A stretch of DNA of 42,817 bases from Thiorhodococcus minor (GTDB lineage: Bacteria > Pseudomonadota > Gammaproteobacteria > Chromatiales > Chromatiaceae), in contig NZ_JAAIJQ010000047.1 of NCBI RefSeq assembly GCF_010820565.1, positions 1 to 42,817 of the forward strand, written 5' to 3'. Made by a program: the position numbers and the translations under genes. The number at the start of each line of letters is the position of its first letter. The first letter of the stretch is position 1. Below the pieces are notes generated by a model, which was not told the origin of the DNA, did no database searches, and saw only the letters and a program-made list of their open reading frames with translations. Positions 26,149 through 35,008 of this stretch are shown piece by piece.

Positions 26149-27678
26149 TCAGCGCCGCCGCGTCCCGCCTCCCAGGAGCGACCCCATGATGCCACGCACG
26201 AGCTGGCGCCCGATCTGGGTCCCGAGCGAGCGCATGGCGCTGGTCGCGAAGGCCTCGATGGGGCTCTGGCGGCTGCTGGAGCGCCCCCTGCTCTGGCGCC
26301 GCGGCTTGGGCTGAGGCGGCGAGCTGTTGGGGCCGCCCAGGTCATCGGAGATGTCAGGAATCTCGGGCGCGGCGCTGGCCGCTGCCGCCTGCTTGGCGCG
26401 CTCTTCCAGGATCTCGTAAGCGGAGACACGGTCCACCGCGTCATCATAGACACCGCTGACGAGCGACTGCTGCATGACCGCCGCGCGCTCCGCGGCTGTG
26501 ATGGGGCCGAGGCGGCTTCCGGGCGGGGCGACCAGGACGCGCTGGACCATGCCCGGGATGCCGTCCTCGTCCAGGGTCGAGACCAGCGCCTCGCCAACCC
26601 CCAAGGCCGTAATCACCGTCTCGGTGTCGAGCCCCGGATTCTGCCGGAAGGTCTCGGCCGCCACGCGCACCGCCTTTTGGTCTCTTGGCGTATAGGCCCT
26701 GAGCGCGTGCTGAACGCGGTTCCCGAGCTGCCCCAGCACCTCCTCCGGAACATCGAGCGGGTTTTGGGTAACGAAGTAGACGCCGACGCCCTTGGAGCGG
26801 ATGAGGCGCACCACCTTTTCGATCTTGTCGAGCAAGACCTTGGGCGCGTCGTCGAACAGCAGATGGGCCTCGTCGAAGAAGAGCACCATCTTGGGCTTGT
26901 CCGGGTCGCCGACCTCGGGCAGCTCCTCGAACAGCTCGGAGAGCAGCCAAAGTAGGAAGGTGGAATAGAGCGCCGGGGTGTGGATCAGCTTGTCGGCGGC
27001 CAGCACATTGATGTAGCCGTGCCCCCGCTCGTCCGTCTGCATCATGTCTTGCAGCGCCAGCGCGGGCTCGCCGAAGAGACGCTCGCCGCCCTGCTGCTCC
27101 AGCGCCAGCAGCCGGCGCAGGATGGCGCCGACGCTCGCCCTGGAGACATTGCCGTAACGGGTCTGCAGACTGCTGGCGTTGTCGGCGACGTACGAGAGCA
27201 AGGCCCGCAGATCCTTGAGATCCAGCAGCAGCCAGCCATTTTCGTCCGCCACGTGGAAGACGATGTTGATGACCCCCTCTTGCACCTCGTTGAGATTCAG
27301 CAGGCGCGACAGCAACATGGGACCTAGCTCGCTCAAGGTGGTGCGCACCGGATGGCCCTGCTCGGCGAGGATGTCCCAGAACATGACGGGACTGGCCGCG
27401 TAGCCGAAGCCTTCCGCCTGCTCGAGCCCCATCTGGGCGGCGCGCTCGGCGACGCGCGCATTGCCGCCGCCGGGCTGGCTGATGCCCGAGAGGTCGCCCT
27501 TGATGTCGGCGAGAAAGACGGGCACGCCCATGCGGCTGAATTGCTCGGTCAGACGCTGCAGGGTCACCGTTTTGCCCGTCCCGGTCGCCCCGGCGACCAG
27601 GCCATGACGGTTGGCCATGCGCCCGAGGATGGAGACGGCCAGGTCAGCCTGCTTGCCGACGAGGATGGAAGTTGTCAT
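26149..27678 (-). CDS. yjgR: HerA-like ATPase YjgR (DUF853)
   Basis: A 509-residue P-loop ATPase of the HerA/FtsK-type family, DUF853. Walker A is GATGTGKT (30-37), Walker B is MVLFFDEAHLLF in the middle, and the conserved VYFVTQNPLDVPEEVLGQLGNRVQHALRAYTP follows. The C-terminal tail is a basic, Ser/Arg/Pro-rich linker with a final IGRQLVRGIMGSLLGG segment, as in YjgR proteins. The function is unknown; HerA relatives pump DNA, but no nuclease partner is nearby. The ATG at 27678 (MTTSILVGKQ) has GGAG upstream. The frame is open back to 27918 but would overlap the divergent rhodanese gene. Confidence 0.92.
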   Translation of the reverse strand: MTTSILVGKQADLAVSILGRMANRHGLVAGATGTGKTVTLQRLTEQFSRMGVPVFLADIKGDLSGISQPGGGNARVAERAAQMGLEQAEGFGYAASPVMFWDILAEQGHPVRTTLSELGPMLLSRLLNLNEVQEGVINIVFHVADENGWLLLDLKDLRALLSYVADNASSLQTRYGNVSRASVGAILRRLLALEQQGGERLFGEPALALQDMMQTDERGHGYINVLAADKLIHTPALYSTFLLWLLSELFEELPEVGDPDKPKMVLFFDEAHLLFDDAPKVLLDKIEKVVRLIRSKGVGVYFVTQNPLDVPEEVLGQLGNRVQHALRAYTPRDQKAVRVAAETFRQNPGLDTETVITALGVGEALVSTLDEDGIPGMVQRVLVAPPGSRLGPITAAERAAVMQQSLVSGVYDDAVDRVSAYEILEERAKQAAAASAAPEIPDISDDLGGPNSSPPQPKPRRQSRGRSSSRQSPIEAFATSAMRSLGTQIGRQLVRGIMGSLLGGGTRRR

Positions 27679-27824
27679 TGACAGCACTCCGTGTAGATCT
27701 GGTAACTCGTATCCGGCCGCGAGTATACCCGTCGCCCTTCGCACTCGGCCCGTGAAGCGCGCGCCGGTTCGCGCGGCGCTAACCGAGTCCCCTATTCCGA
27801 TTCCAAACACCAAGAGAGACGACG

Positions 27825-28271
27825 ATGCTGTACAAGAGATTTCCTTGGCTGACACTCCTGCTCGCTGCAGTCCTGCTCTCCATTGGCTGCTCCGAGGCGG
27901 CCGGTCCGAACCTGACACCTGAGGAGGCCTTGACCAAGGCGCAGGCGGGCGAGATCACCCTGATCGACATCCGCACGCCCGGCGAGTGGCGCCAGACCGG
28001 CGTCGCGTCCCTGGCCAAACGGGTGGACATGGCCGATCCCAAGGGCCCTTCGGCCTTCCTGACCAAATTGCTCGAGGAGATGGGCGGCGATAAGTCGGCC
28101 CCCATCGCGCTGATCTGCCGAACCGGCAACCGCAGCACCTATCTGCAGGAGCAGCTACAATCCATCGGCTTCACCGACGTCTACAACGTGCCCGAGGGCA
28201 TGGCCGGCAGCAAATCGGGACCGGGCTGGATCCGACGCGGCTTGCCGATCGAATCCTGCTCCAACTGCTGA
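27825..28271 (+). CDS. Rhodanese-domain lipoprotein
   Basis: A 148-residue exported protein. The N-terminus has a type II signal peptide with lipobox-like LSIGC (Cys22). The rhodanese domain has LIDIRTPGEW and the active-site loop CRTGNRS with Cys98, which would carry a persulfide; the C-terminal GSKSGPGWIRRGLP segment is usual for single-domain rhodaneses. A sulfur-handling role in the periplasm would suit a sulfur-oxidising host, but this is inference. The final SCSNC adds two more cysteines. It is followed 21 bases later by an unknown membrane protein and probably shares its transcript. Confidence 0.9.
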   Translation: MLYKRFPWLTLLLAAVLLSIGCSEAAGPNLTPEEALTKAQAGEITLIDIRTPGEWRQTGVASLAKRVDMADPKGPSAFLTKLLEEMGGDKSAPIALICRTGNRSTYLQEQLQSIGFTDVYNVPEGMAGSKSGPGWIRRGLPIESCSNC

Positions 28272-28292
28272 TCCAAAGGACGACCTGAATCC

Positions 28293-28907
28293 ATGCTGAT
28301 CCACGTCGACGAGGCGACGCGCAAGGCGGCCAAGACGCCGCATGAGCTGGCGATGATCAACCTCATCGTCTTCAATCTGTTGGTCGGCGCGGCCTTGCTG
28401 GCCGGCTCCATGGCGCAGCCGGATTCAGTGATCGGACGTTTCAAGTGGGCGGCGGTGGCAGCCCCTTTGCTACTGTCCCTTCTGGTCATCGGCCTGACCT
28501 GGCTGCGTGCGTCACGCCCGGGCCAGCGGCCCTGGTTCGTCGCCGCTCATTGGCGGCTCTCCGCGGCGCGCTACAGGCTGCTGCTCGCTGCCTATGTCCT
28601 GTCCGGCGCCTTGCTGAGCCTCGGCTGGCTGGGCGGAGCAAGCGAGGCAGAGATCGCGGCACAGGTCCGCGATCTGTCCCCGGCGATGCAAGAGATGCAG
28701 CGGCACAAGCTGGAGTCGCAGCACCTCGGCGAGGCGGTTTGGGCGCGCATCGGCGTGGTCCCGCTGCTGATCGCCGTCATGGTGAGCATCATGCTGGAGT
28801 CGGGCGCCATCTACCAGGCGGGCCGGGGCGAGATCCCGGACGCCCTAGCCCGGCGCTTCCCTCCGCCGTCCGACCTCGAGCCCATTGAGGAGACCGCGCC
28901 TTACTAG
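28293..28907 (+). CDS. Unknown membrane protein with four helices
   Basis: A 204-residue protein that I do not recognise. Hydrophobic segments lie at about 22-40, 50-70, 93-113 and 151-169. Between the third and fourth is a polar helix of about 35 residues (EAEIAAQVRDLSPAMQEMQRHK). The N-terminus starts with polar, charged sequence (MLIHVDEATRKAAKTP) and the tail is acidic and proline-rich. The ATG at 28293 follows an AAAGGA sequence. Its close spacing to the rhodanese lipoprotein suggests a functional link, possibly a membrane partner. Confidence 0.75.
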   Translation: MLIHVDEATRKAAKTPHELAMINLIVFNLLVGAALLAGSMAQPDSVIGRFKWAAVAAPLLLSLLVIGLTWLRASRPGQRPWFVAAHWRLSAARYRLLLAAYVLSGALLSLGWLGGASEAEIAAQVRDLSPAMQEMQRHKLESQHLGEAVWARIGVVPLLIAVMVSIMLESGAIYQAGRGEIPDALARRFPPPSDLEPIEETAPY

Positions 28908-29014
28908 CCCAGCTTCAAGCGTCGCGACGGACCGCCTGCACCCAGCTCGCCCAGGCGGCTGATCGCCCCGCTGTTCCCACACCCCAAACAAAACCAACCT
29001 GAAGAGGAGTCACC

Positions 29015-29578
29015 ATGTCAAAGCTATCCGCCATGACCGCCGCACTCGTGCTTGCGACGAGCGCAGCTCCGGCCTTCGCCGAGAACCCCAAGGTCGCCAT
29101 GGACGTCAGTATCGCCGGCGAGCCCGCAGGCACCATCACGCTCGAGCTCTTCGCGGATGTCACGCCCAAGACCGCAGACAACTTCCGGGCGCTCTGCACA
29201 GGCGAGAAGGGGGAGGATCTGAGCTATGCCGGCAGCCCCTTCCACCGCATCATCCCAGGCTTCATGATCCAGGGCGGCGACTTCACCAACGGCAATGGCA
29301 CCGGCGGCAAGTCCATCTATGGCGAGAAATTCGCGGACGAGAACTTCGAGCTCGGGTTCACCGGCCCAGGTCAGCTGGCGATGGCCAACGCGGGCCCCAA
29401 CACCAACGGCTCGCAGTTCTTCATCACCGTCGCCAAGACCCCTTGGCTGAGCGGCAAGCACGTCGTCTTCGGCAAGGTGGTGGACGGCATGGATGTGGTG
29501 AAGACCATGGAGCAGCAGGGCTCGCGGTCCGGCCGCACCCGTTCTGATGTCGTCCTCGAGTCCTGTCGCCAGCTCTAA
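29015..29578 (+). CDS. Secreted cyclophilin-type peptidyl-prolyl isomerase
   Basis: A 187-residue protein with a Sec signal peptide (about 1-22, ending AFA) and a full cyclophilin domain: [25 protein letters not shown] with the catalytic Arg, [15 protein letters not shown] and [14 protein letters not shown]. The TGEKG insertion and GKHVVFG are typical of the cyclophilin A-like class more often found in eukaryotes than of the short bacterial PpiB class. It should help protein folding in the periplasm. A strong hairpin follows the gene at 29604-29628. Confidence 0.93.
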   Translation: MSKLSAMTAALVLATSAAPAFAENPKVAMDVSIAGEPAGTITLELFADVTPKTADNFRALCTGEKGEDLSYAGSPFHRIIPGFMIQGGDFTNGNGTGGKSIYGEKFADENFELGFTGPGQLAMANAGPNTNGSQFFITVAKTPWLSGKHVVFGKVVDGMDVVKTMEQQGSRSGRTRSDVVLESCRQL

Positions 29579-29603
29579 GCCAGCAGGCTCGCCCGGTGAC
29601 CGT

Positions 29604-29628
29604 CGCATGCACCTCGAGCGTGCATGCG
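29604..29628 (+). terminator. Hairpin downstream of the cyclophilin gene
   Basis: CGCATGCAC (29604-29612), a 7-base loop, then GTGCATGCG (29620-29628) make a perfect 9-bp stem, extendable outward by CGGTG/CACCG with a small internal loop. It begins 25 bases after the cyclophilin stop. There is no T-run. Confidence 0.55.
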
Positions 29629-29831
29629 GCGCACCGAGAGCGGGCGGCTCGCCGGCTGGCCTGGGCTCACCTGCAAGTTGGGAAGTGGTCCGCAGACGGC
29701 ATGGGCGATGGGAGCGATGATTCAGTCTGGACACGACCCCTGGCGCGCGCCGCCGGGTCTTGAATTGGCCAACTCCCGGCATGACGTTTGCTGCAACGAG
29801 CATGCGTTTCGCCAAAACGAGGACCTCAATC

Positions 29832-30035
29832 ATGCCCTATCGTGACCAAGACCCGACGCAACGCCGCATCGAGCAGCAGACCGCCGGCGCTGACTGGGCC
29901 TGCGAGCAGACCGAGCTGCAGCTCCAGCCCTGGGCCGAGCCGAGCCAAGGCGCACATGTCGCCAACCGGTTTGGAAAGTTCGAGCGGCAGATCGAGGCCG
30001 ACGTGCTGAGAAACCTCAATCCCTTTCTCGGCTGA
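29832..30035 (+). CDS. Possible small hypothetical protein
   Basis: A 67-residue frame (MPYRDQDPTQ... to NLNPFLG) with GAGG nine bases before the ATG. The composition is polar with many Gln and Glu, no signal peptide and no recognised motif. It could be a chance frame in GC-rich DNA; it is listed because it has a plausible ribosome binding site and no better use of the stretch is seen. Confidence 0.3.
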   Translation: MPYRDQDPTQRRIEQQTAGADWACEQTELQLQPWAEPSQGAHVANRFGKFERQIEADVLRNLNPFLG

Positions 30036-30185
30036 AGCAATCTCGCACATCCAGCGCGCGCCGGCCTCGAGCGTCGGCGCCCTCTCCAAGCCTGTCGCAT
30101 CTCCGCGACAGCCGAGCACCCATCTTCCGTCACCGACTCGACCGCGTGACGCGCGGGCAAGACCGCTTACAGCGCAGCGGCCGAG

Positions 30186-31148
30186 CTAATCAGCCGACTT
30201 GACCCGCAAAAAGCGGGCAAAGCGCGGGATGCCGCGCCCGGTACGCCCTTGATAGCGGAAGGTGATCCAGCTACCGAGCGCTGGCGGCGAGCGCCGCTCG
30301 GCGTCGCTGAAGCCTGTCCCGATGCGGAAACGAAACCCTTGCTCGTCTTCCACGATCAGCGACCCCAGCATGCCTTGCAACCGGCCCCGACCAGGCACAT
30401 GACCGACGACGCGCGCCTCGGCATCCAGGTACGACTTGACCTTGAGGAGGTGCGCCGAGCGGCCCGGGCGATAGCTCGCGTCGCCCAGGTGGAGCATGAG
30501 CCCCTCTCCCCCGACCTGCTCGATCTCCCGCAGCCGCCTCATGAGGCCGGCATGATCGCGAGCGACCTGCTGCTCGACGGCCGCGAGATAGGCGCTATCG
30601 GAGACGGCAATGACACCTTGGAGGGCGGCAAGCCGCGCGGTGAAAGGCGCCCCGAGCACCGGCAGATCGAACACCATGAAGCGGACCTCCCGCCAGTCCT
30701 CGGGATCCGGCTCCGAGCGCCTCGCCACACCCGAGACCCGCTCGAAGGACCCTCGGCCCATCCAAAGCTCGCCATCCAGGGGGATGCTAGGGAAACCCGC
30801 CGTGAACCAGGCCGGCGCCTGAATGACCTTGCCTCCTCGACTGATGAGGCGCCTGCCGTCCCAGTAGGCGCGCACCCCGTCCAGCTTCTCGCTCATCCAG
30901 TAGCCCCTGAGGTCCATCCCCTGCTGATAGACCTCGGCCAGCATGAGGTCAGGCGGCCGAAGGGAATCGCCAGCCCCACTCGTGCTGCCGGAAAGGCTGA
31001 CGGTCGGGCCGGTCGAGCCCGCCTGCTCGGGACCAGAGGAAACCGCGTCCGCGCCCCCATCCGGCTGGCCATGGGCAAAAGCGCAGGGGCCAGAGAGTGA
31101 AGCCAGGACCGCAAGCCAGGAGCACGAAGAGGTTGAGAGGAGTCGCAC
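30186..31148 (-). CDS. Exported ATP-dependent DNA ligase
   Basis: A 320-residue small ATP-dependent ligase. Nucleotidyltransferase motif I is MSEKLDGVRAYW with the AMP-accepting Lys88; motif III is LDGELWMG, motif IV EGLMLHLGD and motif V LLKVKSYLDAEARVVGH. A C-terminal OB-fold part ends in ITFRYQGRT. Its N-terminus looks like a signal peptide (WLAVLASLSGPCAFAHG) when started at GTG 31148, which has GGAGG seven bases upstream; the frame is open to 31406 but without sense. Haemophilus influenzae LigA is a known small ligase with a leader sequence. A role in sealing nicks in periplasmic DNA, as in DNA uptake, is the current idea for the group. Confidence 0.88.
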   Translation of the reverse strand: MRLLSTSSCSWLAVLASLSGPCAFAHGQPDGGADAVSSGPEQAGSTGPTVSLSGSTSGAGDSLRPPDLMLAEVYQQGMDLRGYWMSEKLDGVRAYWDGRRLISRGGKVIQAPAWFTAGFPSIPLDGELWMGRGSFERVSGVARRSEPDPEDWREVRFMVFDLPVLGAPFTARLAALQGVIAVSDSAYLAAVEQQVARDHAGLMRRLREIEQVGGEGLMLHLGDASYRPGRSAHLLKVKSYLDAEARVVGHVPGRGRLQGMLGSLIVEDEQGFRFRIGTGFSDAERRSPPALGSWITFRYQGRTGRGIPRFARFLRVKSAD

Positions 31149-31431
31149 GCATCGCCTCCGTTCGGTGCATTCGCCAATGCGAAGCCTAGCGGCTGCCACC
31201 CAGACCGGCAACCTCGCGTGTACTACCGGATCGGCGCCTGCGGATTCCTTGCGCGCATGCGGCAACCAAGGTCCCGGCGAGCAGCTTGCAGCGAATTGCG
31301 CAGATCGGGCCACGGCCCTTGCCTGCCAAGCTGAGAGCCCGCTAAGGCGAATCCTAATCGCCCCTTGATGACAGAGATCCAGATCTGATCCGCACGCCGA
31401 GGGCATCGCCCACCTTTGGCCTACCTCTCAA

Positions 31432-33675
31432 TCAGCGCAACGCCTCCCGGTGGGCGAGATCCTCCTCGCGCTGACGCGCCCGCCGCTTGTAGCTCGCCCG
31501 GTTCTTGGTACAGACCAGACTGTAGGGCCGCCCGCGCTTGTCCGTCGCAAGATCGAGATCGCAGTCACTCCGACGCACCGTGTGGGCCAGGTGATCGCGC
31601 TGCGCCTGGGCCGCCTTGAGCCGCCAGACGGACTCGGTCGGCGACGCGAGAAAGGTGTTGACCATCTGGCAATGCGAGCAGCCGCAGGAGATGTCGGCGG
31701 CGCGTCGCCAATCGGCCGGCGGCTCCAAGGGCTCGGCGATGCGGCGCTCCAGATGGCCGAGCACGCGTTGGCGCAGCGCGGCAAAGACGGCGGGCTCCTC
31801 GCCCGAGACCGCAGCACGCAGGAGGAGCGCCGCCGGCAGGAGCAAGTCGTCGACGGGATAGACCTGGGGATGCGCGAGCATCTTCGTCAGGGCCTCGCCA
31901 GCCAAGGCCGCATCAATGCGCTGGAGCGCCGTCAGCGCATAGACCACCAGCTCAGGCTTAGGCGAATCGACCCGAACGCCATCGACGCGCCAGGCCGCCG
32001 GAGGCTCCTTGGGCAAGGCCTCGATCAGCGCCTTCCCCGTGGGCGGGAGCCTGGCGCCGGGCGCTTCCATCTGCTCGCTGCAGCGGGCGAGCAGCTCGGC
32101 GCAAGCGGTCGGCCAAAGCGGCCCGTTGTGTCGGACCAGCGCCTCCAGCAGTTGGTCCGCCTCATCGGCCGGCAGCCGGGTGAGGGCCTCGGCAATGGCC
32201 GGATTGTCTGCAGGACCATAGGCGCCCCGAGCGCATCGCTCCGCGATGAAGGTTGCGCTGCCGCGAGCATCGCCAAGGCGCCTCAGGGCACCGAGCAGCC
32301 CGGCACCCTGGCCGGCGTCGCTGGCATGCCGACGCGTCCAGGCATCGCTCGGCCAGAGGTCGCGAATGCCGACGGCGAGATCCAGCGCCTCGGCGCGGCG
32401 CGGGTCATCCGGCGCACTGCCGGCCGCCTCCCACTCCGCAACCAGCCGCTCCAGCATCGGCAAACTCAGGTCGAGTCCGCCCTCGGCCAGCACCCGTCCG
32501 CGCCGAGCCCGCGGCCAGAGGACGAGCGCGGCGCGCTGATAGAAGCGCTCGAAGGAGGCGCCCTCGTTGCCGGTCGCTTCCTGGAACTCCGGATCGACAT
32601 CGTCGAGATCCGCGAAAGCCTCCGGAGGGCTGACCTCCGCCTCGTCGAAGGGTAGCGACCCCATGTCGCTCGCTACCCCGTCAGGCGAGCGCCAGTCGTG
32701 AATCACCCGGCGCTCCTCAGTGACCTCGCCGATCTCATAGGCCTCATTGCCCCAGCCTCCGCCCACGTACTCCGCCCAGCCGCTCTCCTCGATGCTGACC
32801 AGGGCGAGGTGGAGATCGCAGTCCGCCTCCCGGGCCGCGTCTAGCAGAACAGCGGCCACGGCGGCGTCGGCACCCTTGAGACGCGCAAAGCCGAGCTCGG
32901 CCTGGGTATAGGCATGCTCGAGGGGATAGACGAGCTTGGCCGCCCCCTGCGAATCCTGCCCCCAAGCGGCGAGCGTGGTCGCCAGCCGCCGCTGCTCGGG
33001 AGCATAGTCCGGCGGCTCCGGCAAAGCGCCGGAGCCAAGACGCACCAGGTTATAGGTCAGCGCTAGGCGGTAGCCGGAGGCGACCGGGAGCACTTCGTGG
33101 CGACAATCGGCGTAGAAGGCGGCATAGGCCACCTCGGAGGGCTCGTCGCGCTGCAGATCGAGCCGGACCTCGGCGTCGCGATGGCGCACCATCAGCTCGC
33201 CGCCGCTGAAGTCGCAGGGCAGCACCACGACCAGGGTCGCGAACATTCCCGGCGCCTTCTCAGTATCGCGATGGGTGATGAAGAAGCTGCCGGTATCGTA
33301 GACCAGCAGCTTGTAGAGCTGGGCCTCGACGGCACCAGCGACGCCGAGGTCACGCGTCACGCGCGTGACGATCTCGCGCAGAGCCTGTTCCCAGCGCCGT
33401 CCACCGATGCTCACGCGCGCGGCATCCAGCTGCCAGGTCCGACGGACCGAGGTATCGAGCAGCGTCTCACTGCCCCGGCCGTAGGGCGCCGGGTCGGCCA
33501 GCGCGATGAGCTGCTCGGCCTGCACCGGCAGCAGGGGCAGGGCGATCCGGCCGACCCCCGCGACCTCCAGCCGAGGCAGGTGAATGTCTAGTGTCCCCGT
33601 CGCATAGAAGGCTCCGGGACGGTGGACGCTCGCGAGCACATCCGCAATGGTCGTTGTCACTGTAGTCACGGTCAT
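31432..33675 (-). CDS. Large 2OG-Fe(II) oxygenase-domain protein
   Basis: A 747-residue, apparently cytoplasmic protein. The N-terminal third holds a prolyl-4-hydroxylase-type dioxygenase domain: iron ligands His135 and Asp137 in ITHRDTEK, His193 in ADCRHEVLPV, and 2-oxoglutarate-binding Arg203 in GYRLALTYNL. The remaining 500 residues look largely helical, possibly HEAT-like. The C-terminal part contains CGCSHC (664-669) and further Cys at 705 and 722, which could bind zinc. The likely reaction is hydroxylation of a protein or nucleic acid; the substrate is unknown. The start is ATG 33675, with GGAG about 11 bases upstream; the frame is open to 33819. Confidence 0.82.
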   Translation of the reverse strand: MTVTTVTTTIADVLASVHRPGAFYATGTLDIHLPRLEVAGVGRIALPLLPVQAEQLIALADPAPYGRGSETLLDTSVRRTWQLDAARVSIGGRRWEQALREIVTRVTRDLGVAGAVEAQLYKLLVYDTGSFFITHRDTEKAPGMFATLVVVLPCDFSGGELMVRHRDAEVRLDLQRDEPSEVAYAAFYADCRHEVLPVASGYRLALTYNLVRLGSGALPEPPDYAPEQRRLATTLAAWGQDSQGAAKLVYPLEHAYTQAELGFARLKGADAAVAAVLLDAAREADCDLHLALVSIEESGWAEYVGGGWGNEAYEIGEVTEERRVIHDWRSPDGVASDMGSLPFDEAEVSPPEAFADLDDVDPEFQEATGNEGASFERFYQRAALVLWPRARRGRVLAEGGLDLSLPMLERLVAEWEAAGSAPDDPRRAEALDLAVGIRDLWPSDAWTRRHASDAGQGAGLLGALRRLGDARGSATFIAERCARGAYGPADNPAIAEALTRLPADEADQLLEALVRHNGPLWPTACAELLARCSEQMEAPGARLPPTGKALIEALPKEPPAAWRVDGVRVDSPKPELVVYALTALQRIDAALAGEALTKMLAHPQVYPVDDLLLPAALLLRAAVSGEEPAVFAALRQRVLGHLERRIAEPLEPPADWRRAADISCGCSHCQMVNTFLASPTESVWRLKAAQAQRDHLAHTVRRSDCDLDLATDKRGRPYSLVCTKNRASYKRRARQREEDLAHREALR

Positions 33676-33917
33676 GATGAAGGCAGCTCCGAAGACAGGG
33701 CCGAGAGAGCGCGATAAGTCGAGTGGAAGGGTGAGCTGAGTAGCGAGACGAGTCGAGTGGCGCGATGAGTCGGTCGGCTCGGACATCGAGAGCGCACACC
33801 ATTGCAAGCCGCGCCTCAACCGAGGCGACGTCCGAGCGACCCTCTGAGAGACTTGCGGCCAGTTTTGGCCGCACTGAGCTTGCTCAAGTCCCGCCGGAGC
33901 GCCAAAGCATTAGTTTA

Positions 33918-33946
33918 ATTGATAGTTAGCCGACTCATTTATCAAT
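33918..33946. promoter_or_regulatory. AT-rich inverted repeat, possible operator
   Basis: ATTGATA (33918-33924) and TATCAAT (33940-33946) are exact inverted repeats separated by 15 bases. They lie in an AT-rich island within otherwise GC-rich DNA, about 240 bases upstream of the oxygenase gene. Confidence 0.35.
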
Positions 33947-34606
33947 GCAGCTAAGACTCGCAACGTGATCGCCGGGGCGCGCAGACGATGGCTCGGGAGA
34001 GCGCCGAATGGATGAAGGCAGCAATGACGCATTCGCACTTACCCCCGTAACAGGCTCATTTTAAAATCAAAAACTGGGAGTCCCGTGCAGACCGCTCGAG
34101 ATCTCCGCGATGCCTGCCGCTTCGAGATCCAGCACGACCCTCACCACAGGGAGCGGCCGTTTCGTGTGCGACGACCTCAGCCTGCGATCGCAACATTGGC
34201 GCCTCAGTCCGTTCGAGCTTGCCGAAATCTTGCCCAACCAAGTCATCGCGGTTACGCTCCTCGCCCTAAATCGTCTCAAGCACTTACCCTCGATTGCGCT
34301 TGAGACGCTGGAGCTGCAGCGACTGGCATCGCAAATCGCCAGCGCTCGACAGCACCCCTCGGACAAGAGACGTCGCCCCTTCGGGACCAAGCCGCATATG
34401 GCGCCGGCCGGTCGGAAGCGGCTCTTGGCCGAAGGCGGCCTGAGCTACTCAAGAGCACGTTGTCGCCCGTCCGGCTGGAGTCAATTCACGCCGGAGGGAG
34501 CGCGCTGCGCGAGCCAAGGAGCGCATTGAGACCAGGCAGCCGAGCTAGGGAGCCCAGAGACTGCCCATGTCGTCCCGACCCAGCGGTTGGGGATCCCTAC
34601 TCCGGG

Positions 34607-34638
34607 CGGGAAGGATACCGGGCTTAGCCCTCTTCCCG
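34607..34638 (+). promoter_or_regulatory. Nested hairpin in the oadG 5' region
   Basis: CGGGAAG (34607-34613) pairs with CTTCCCG (34632-34638), and within it GGGC (34620-34623) pairs with GCCC (34627-34630) around loop TTA. It ends 31 bases before the oadG ATG, so it is probably in the transcript leader or ends upstream transcription. I do not recognise a riboswitch class. Confidence 0.4.
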
Positions 34639-34669
34639 AAGACATTGAGATGGTGGAGTCAAATATTCA

Positions 34670-34915
34670 ATGACCGAAACCGAGCTGTTGCTTGAGAGCC
34701 TGAGCCTCATGGCGATTGGCATGGGGATCGTATTCGGCTTCCTACTGATGCTGGTTGGGATCTTGCGCGGCATGTCCGCCTTCGCCCTCAAGATCGCCCC
34801 GGCCGAGCCACATCCCGCAGCGGCGCCGGCCGCACTTCACACAGCCGGATCGGAGCCCGACGACCTGGTCGCGGTGATCACGGCGGCCGTCGCGCGCTAT
34901 CGCCGACACCACTGA
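34670..34915 (+). CDS. oadG: Oxaloacetate decarboxylase gamma subunit OadG
   Basis: An 81-residue membrane protein with one N-terminal span (about 12-33, MAIGMGIVFGFLLMLVGIL) and a polar Ala/Pro tail ending in a short helix (DLVAVITAAVARYRRHH), the form typical of OadG. It stabilises the Na+-pumping decarboxylase complex between OadA and OadB. It is the first gene of oadG-oadA-oadB. The ATG at 34670 follows GGTGGAG at somewhat long spacing. Confidence 0.9.
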   Translation: MTETELLLESLSLMAIGMGIVFGFLLMLVGILRGMSAFALKIAPAEPHPAAAPAALHTAGSEPDDLVAVITAAVARYRRHH

Positions 34916-34961
34916 GGCCGACAGCTCCACCAGGCCCCGAATTCCATCGACAACGCCCGGC

Positions 34962-34978
34962 GCCCGCCTTTCGCGGGC
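34962..34978 (+). other. Intercistronic hairpin, oadG-oadA
   Basis: GCCCGC (34962-34967), loop CTTTC, GCGGGC (34973-34978) lies in the 93-base gap between oadG and oadA. It may tune the relative expression of the small gamma subunit and the catalytic subunit, or act in RNA stability. Confidence 0.4.
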
Positions 34979-35008
34979 ACGCCTGGCGTGCTAACGCAAG
35001 AATCTGCC

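Larger units (their letters stand above)
29579..30185. other. Intergenic region between cyclophilin and DNA ligase genes
   Basis: About 600 bases between convergent genes. It contains a terminator-like hairpin at 29604-29628 and one weak small open frame at 29832-30035, listed separately. Nothing else was recognised. Confidence 0.5.
33676..34669. other. Long intergenic region upstream of the oxygenase and oad genes
   Basis: About 1 kb with no convincing gene; a 139-codon plus-strand frame (34110-34529) looks non-coding. It contains two unusually AT-rich islands: around 33908-33950 with an ATTGATA/TATCAAT inverted repeat, and around 34058-34075 with the palindrome ATTTTAAAAT. A nested hairpin lies at 34607-34638. 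Promoters for both divergent units must lie here. Confidence 0.5.

Noticed and set aside
34110-34529. A 139-codon frame upstream of oadG
   Set aside because: Composition like random GC-rich translation, no ribosome site and no domain.
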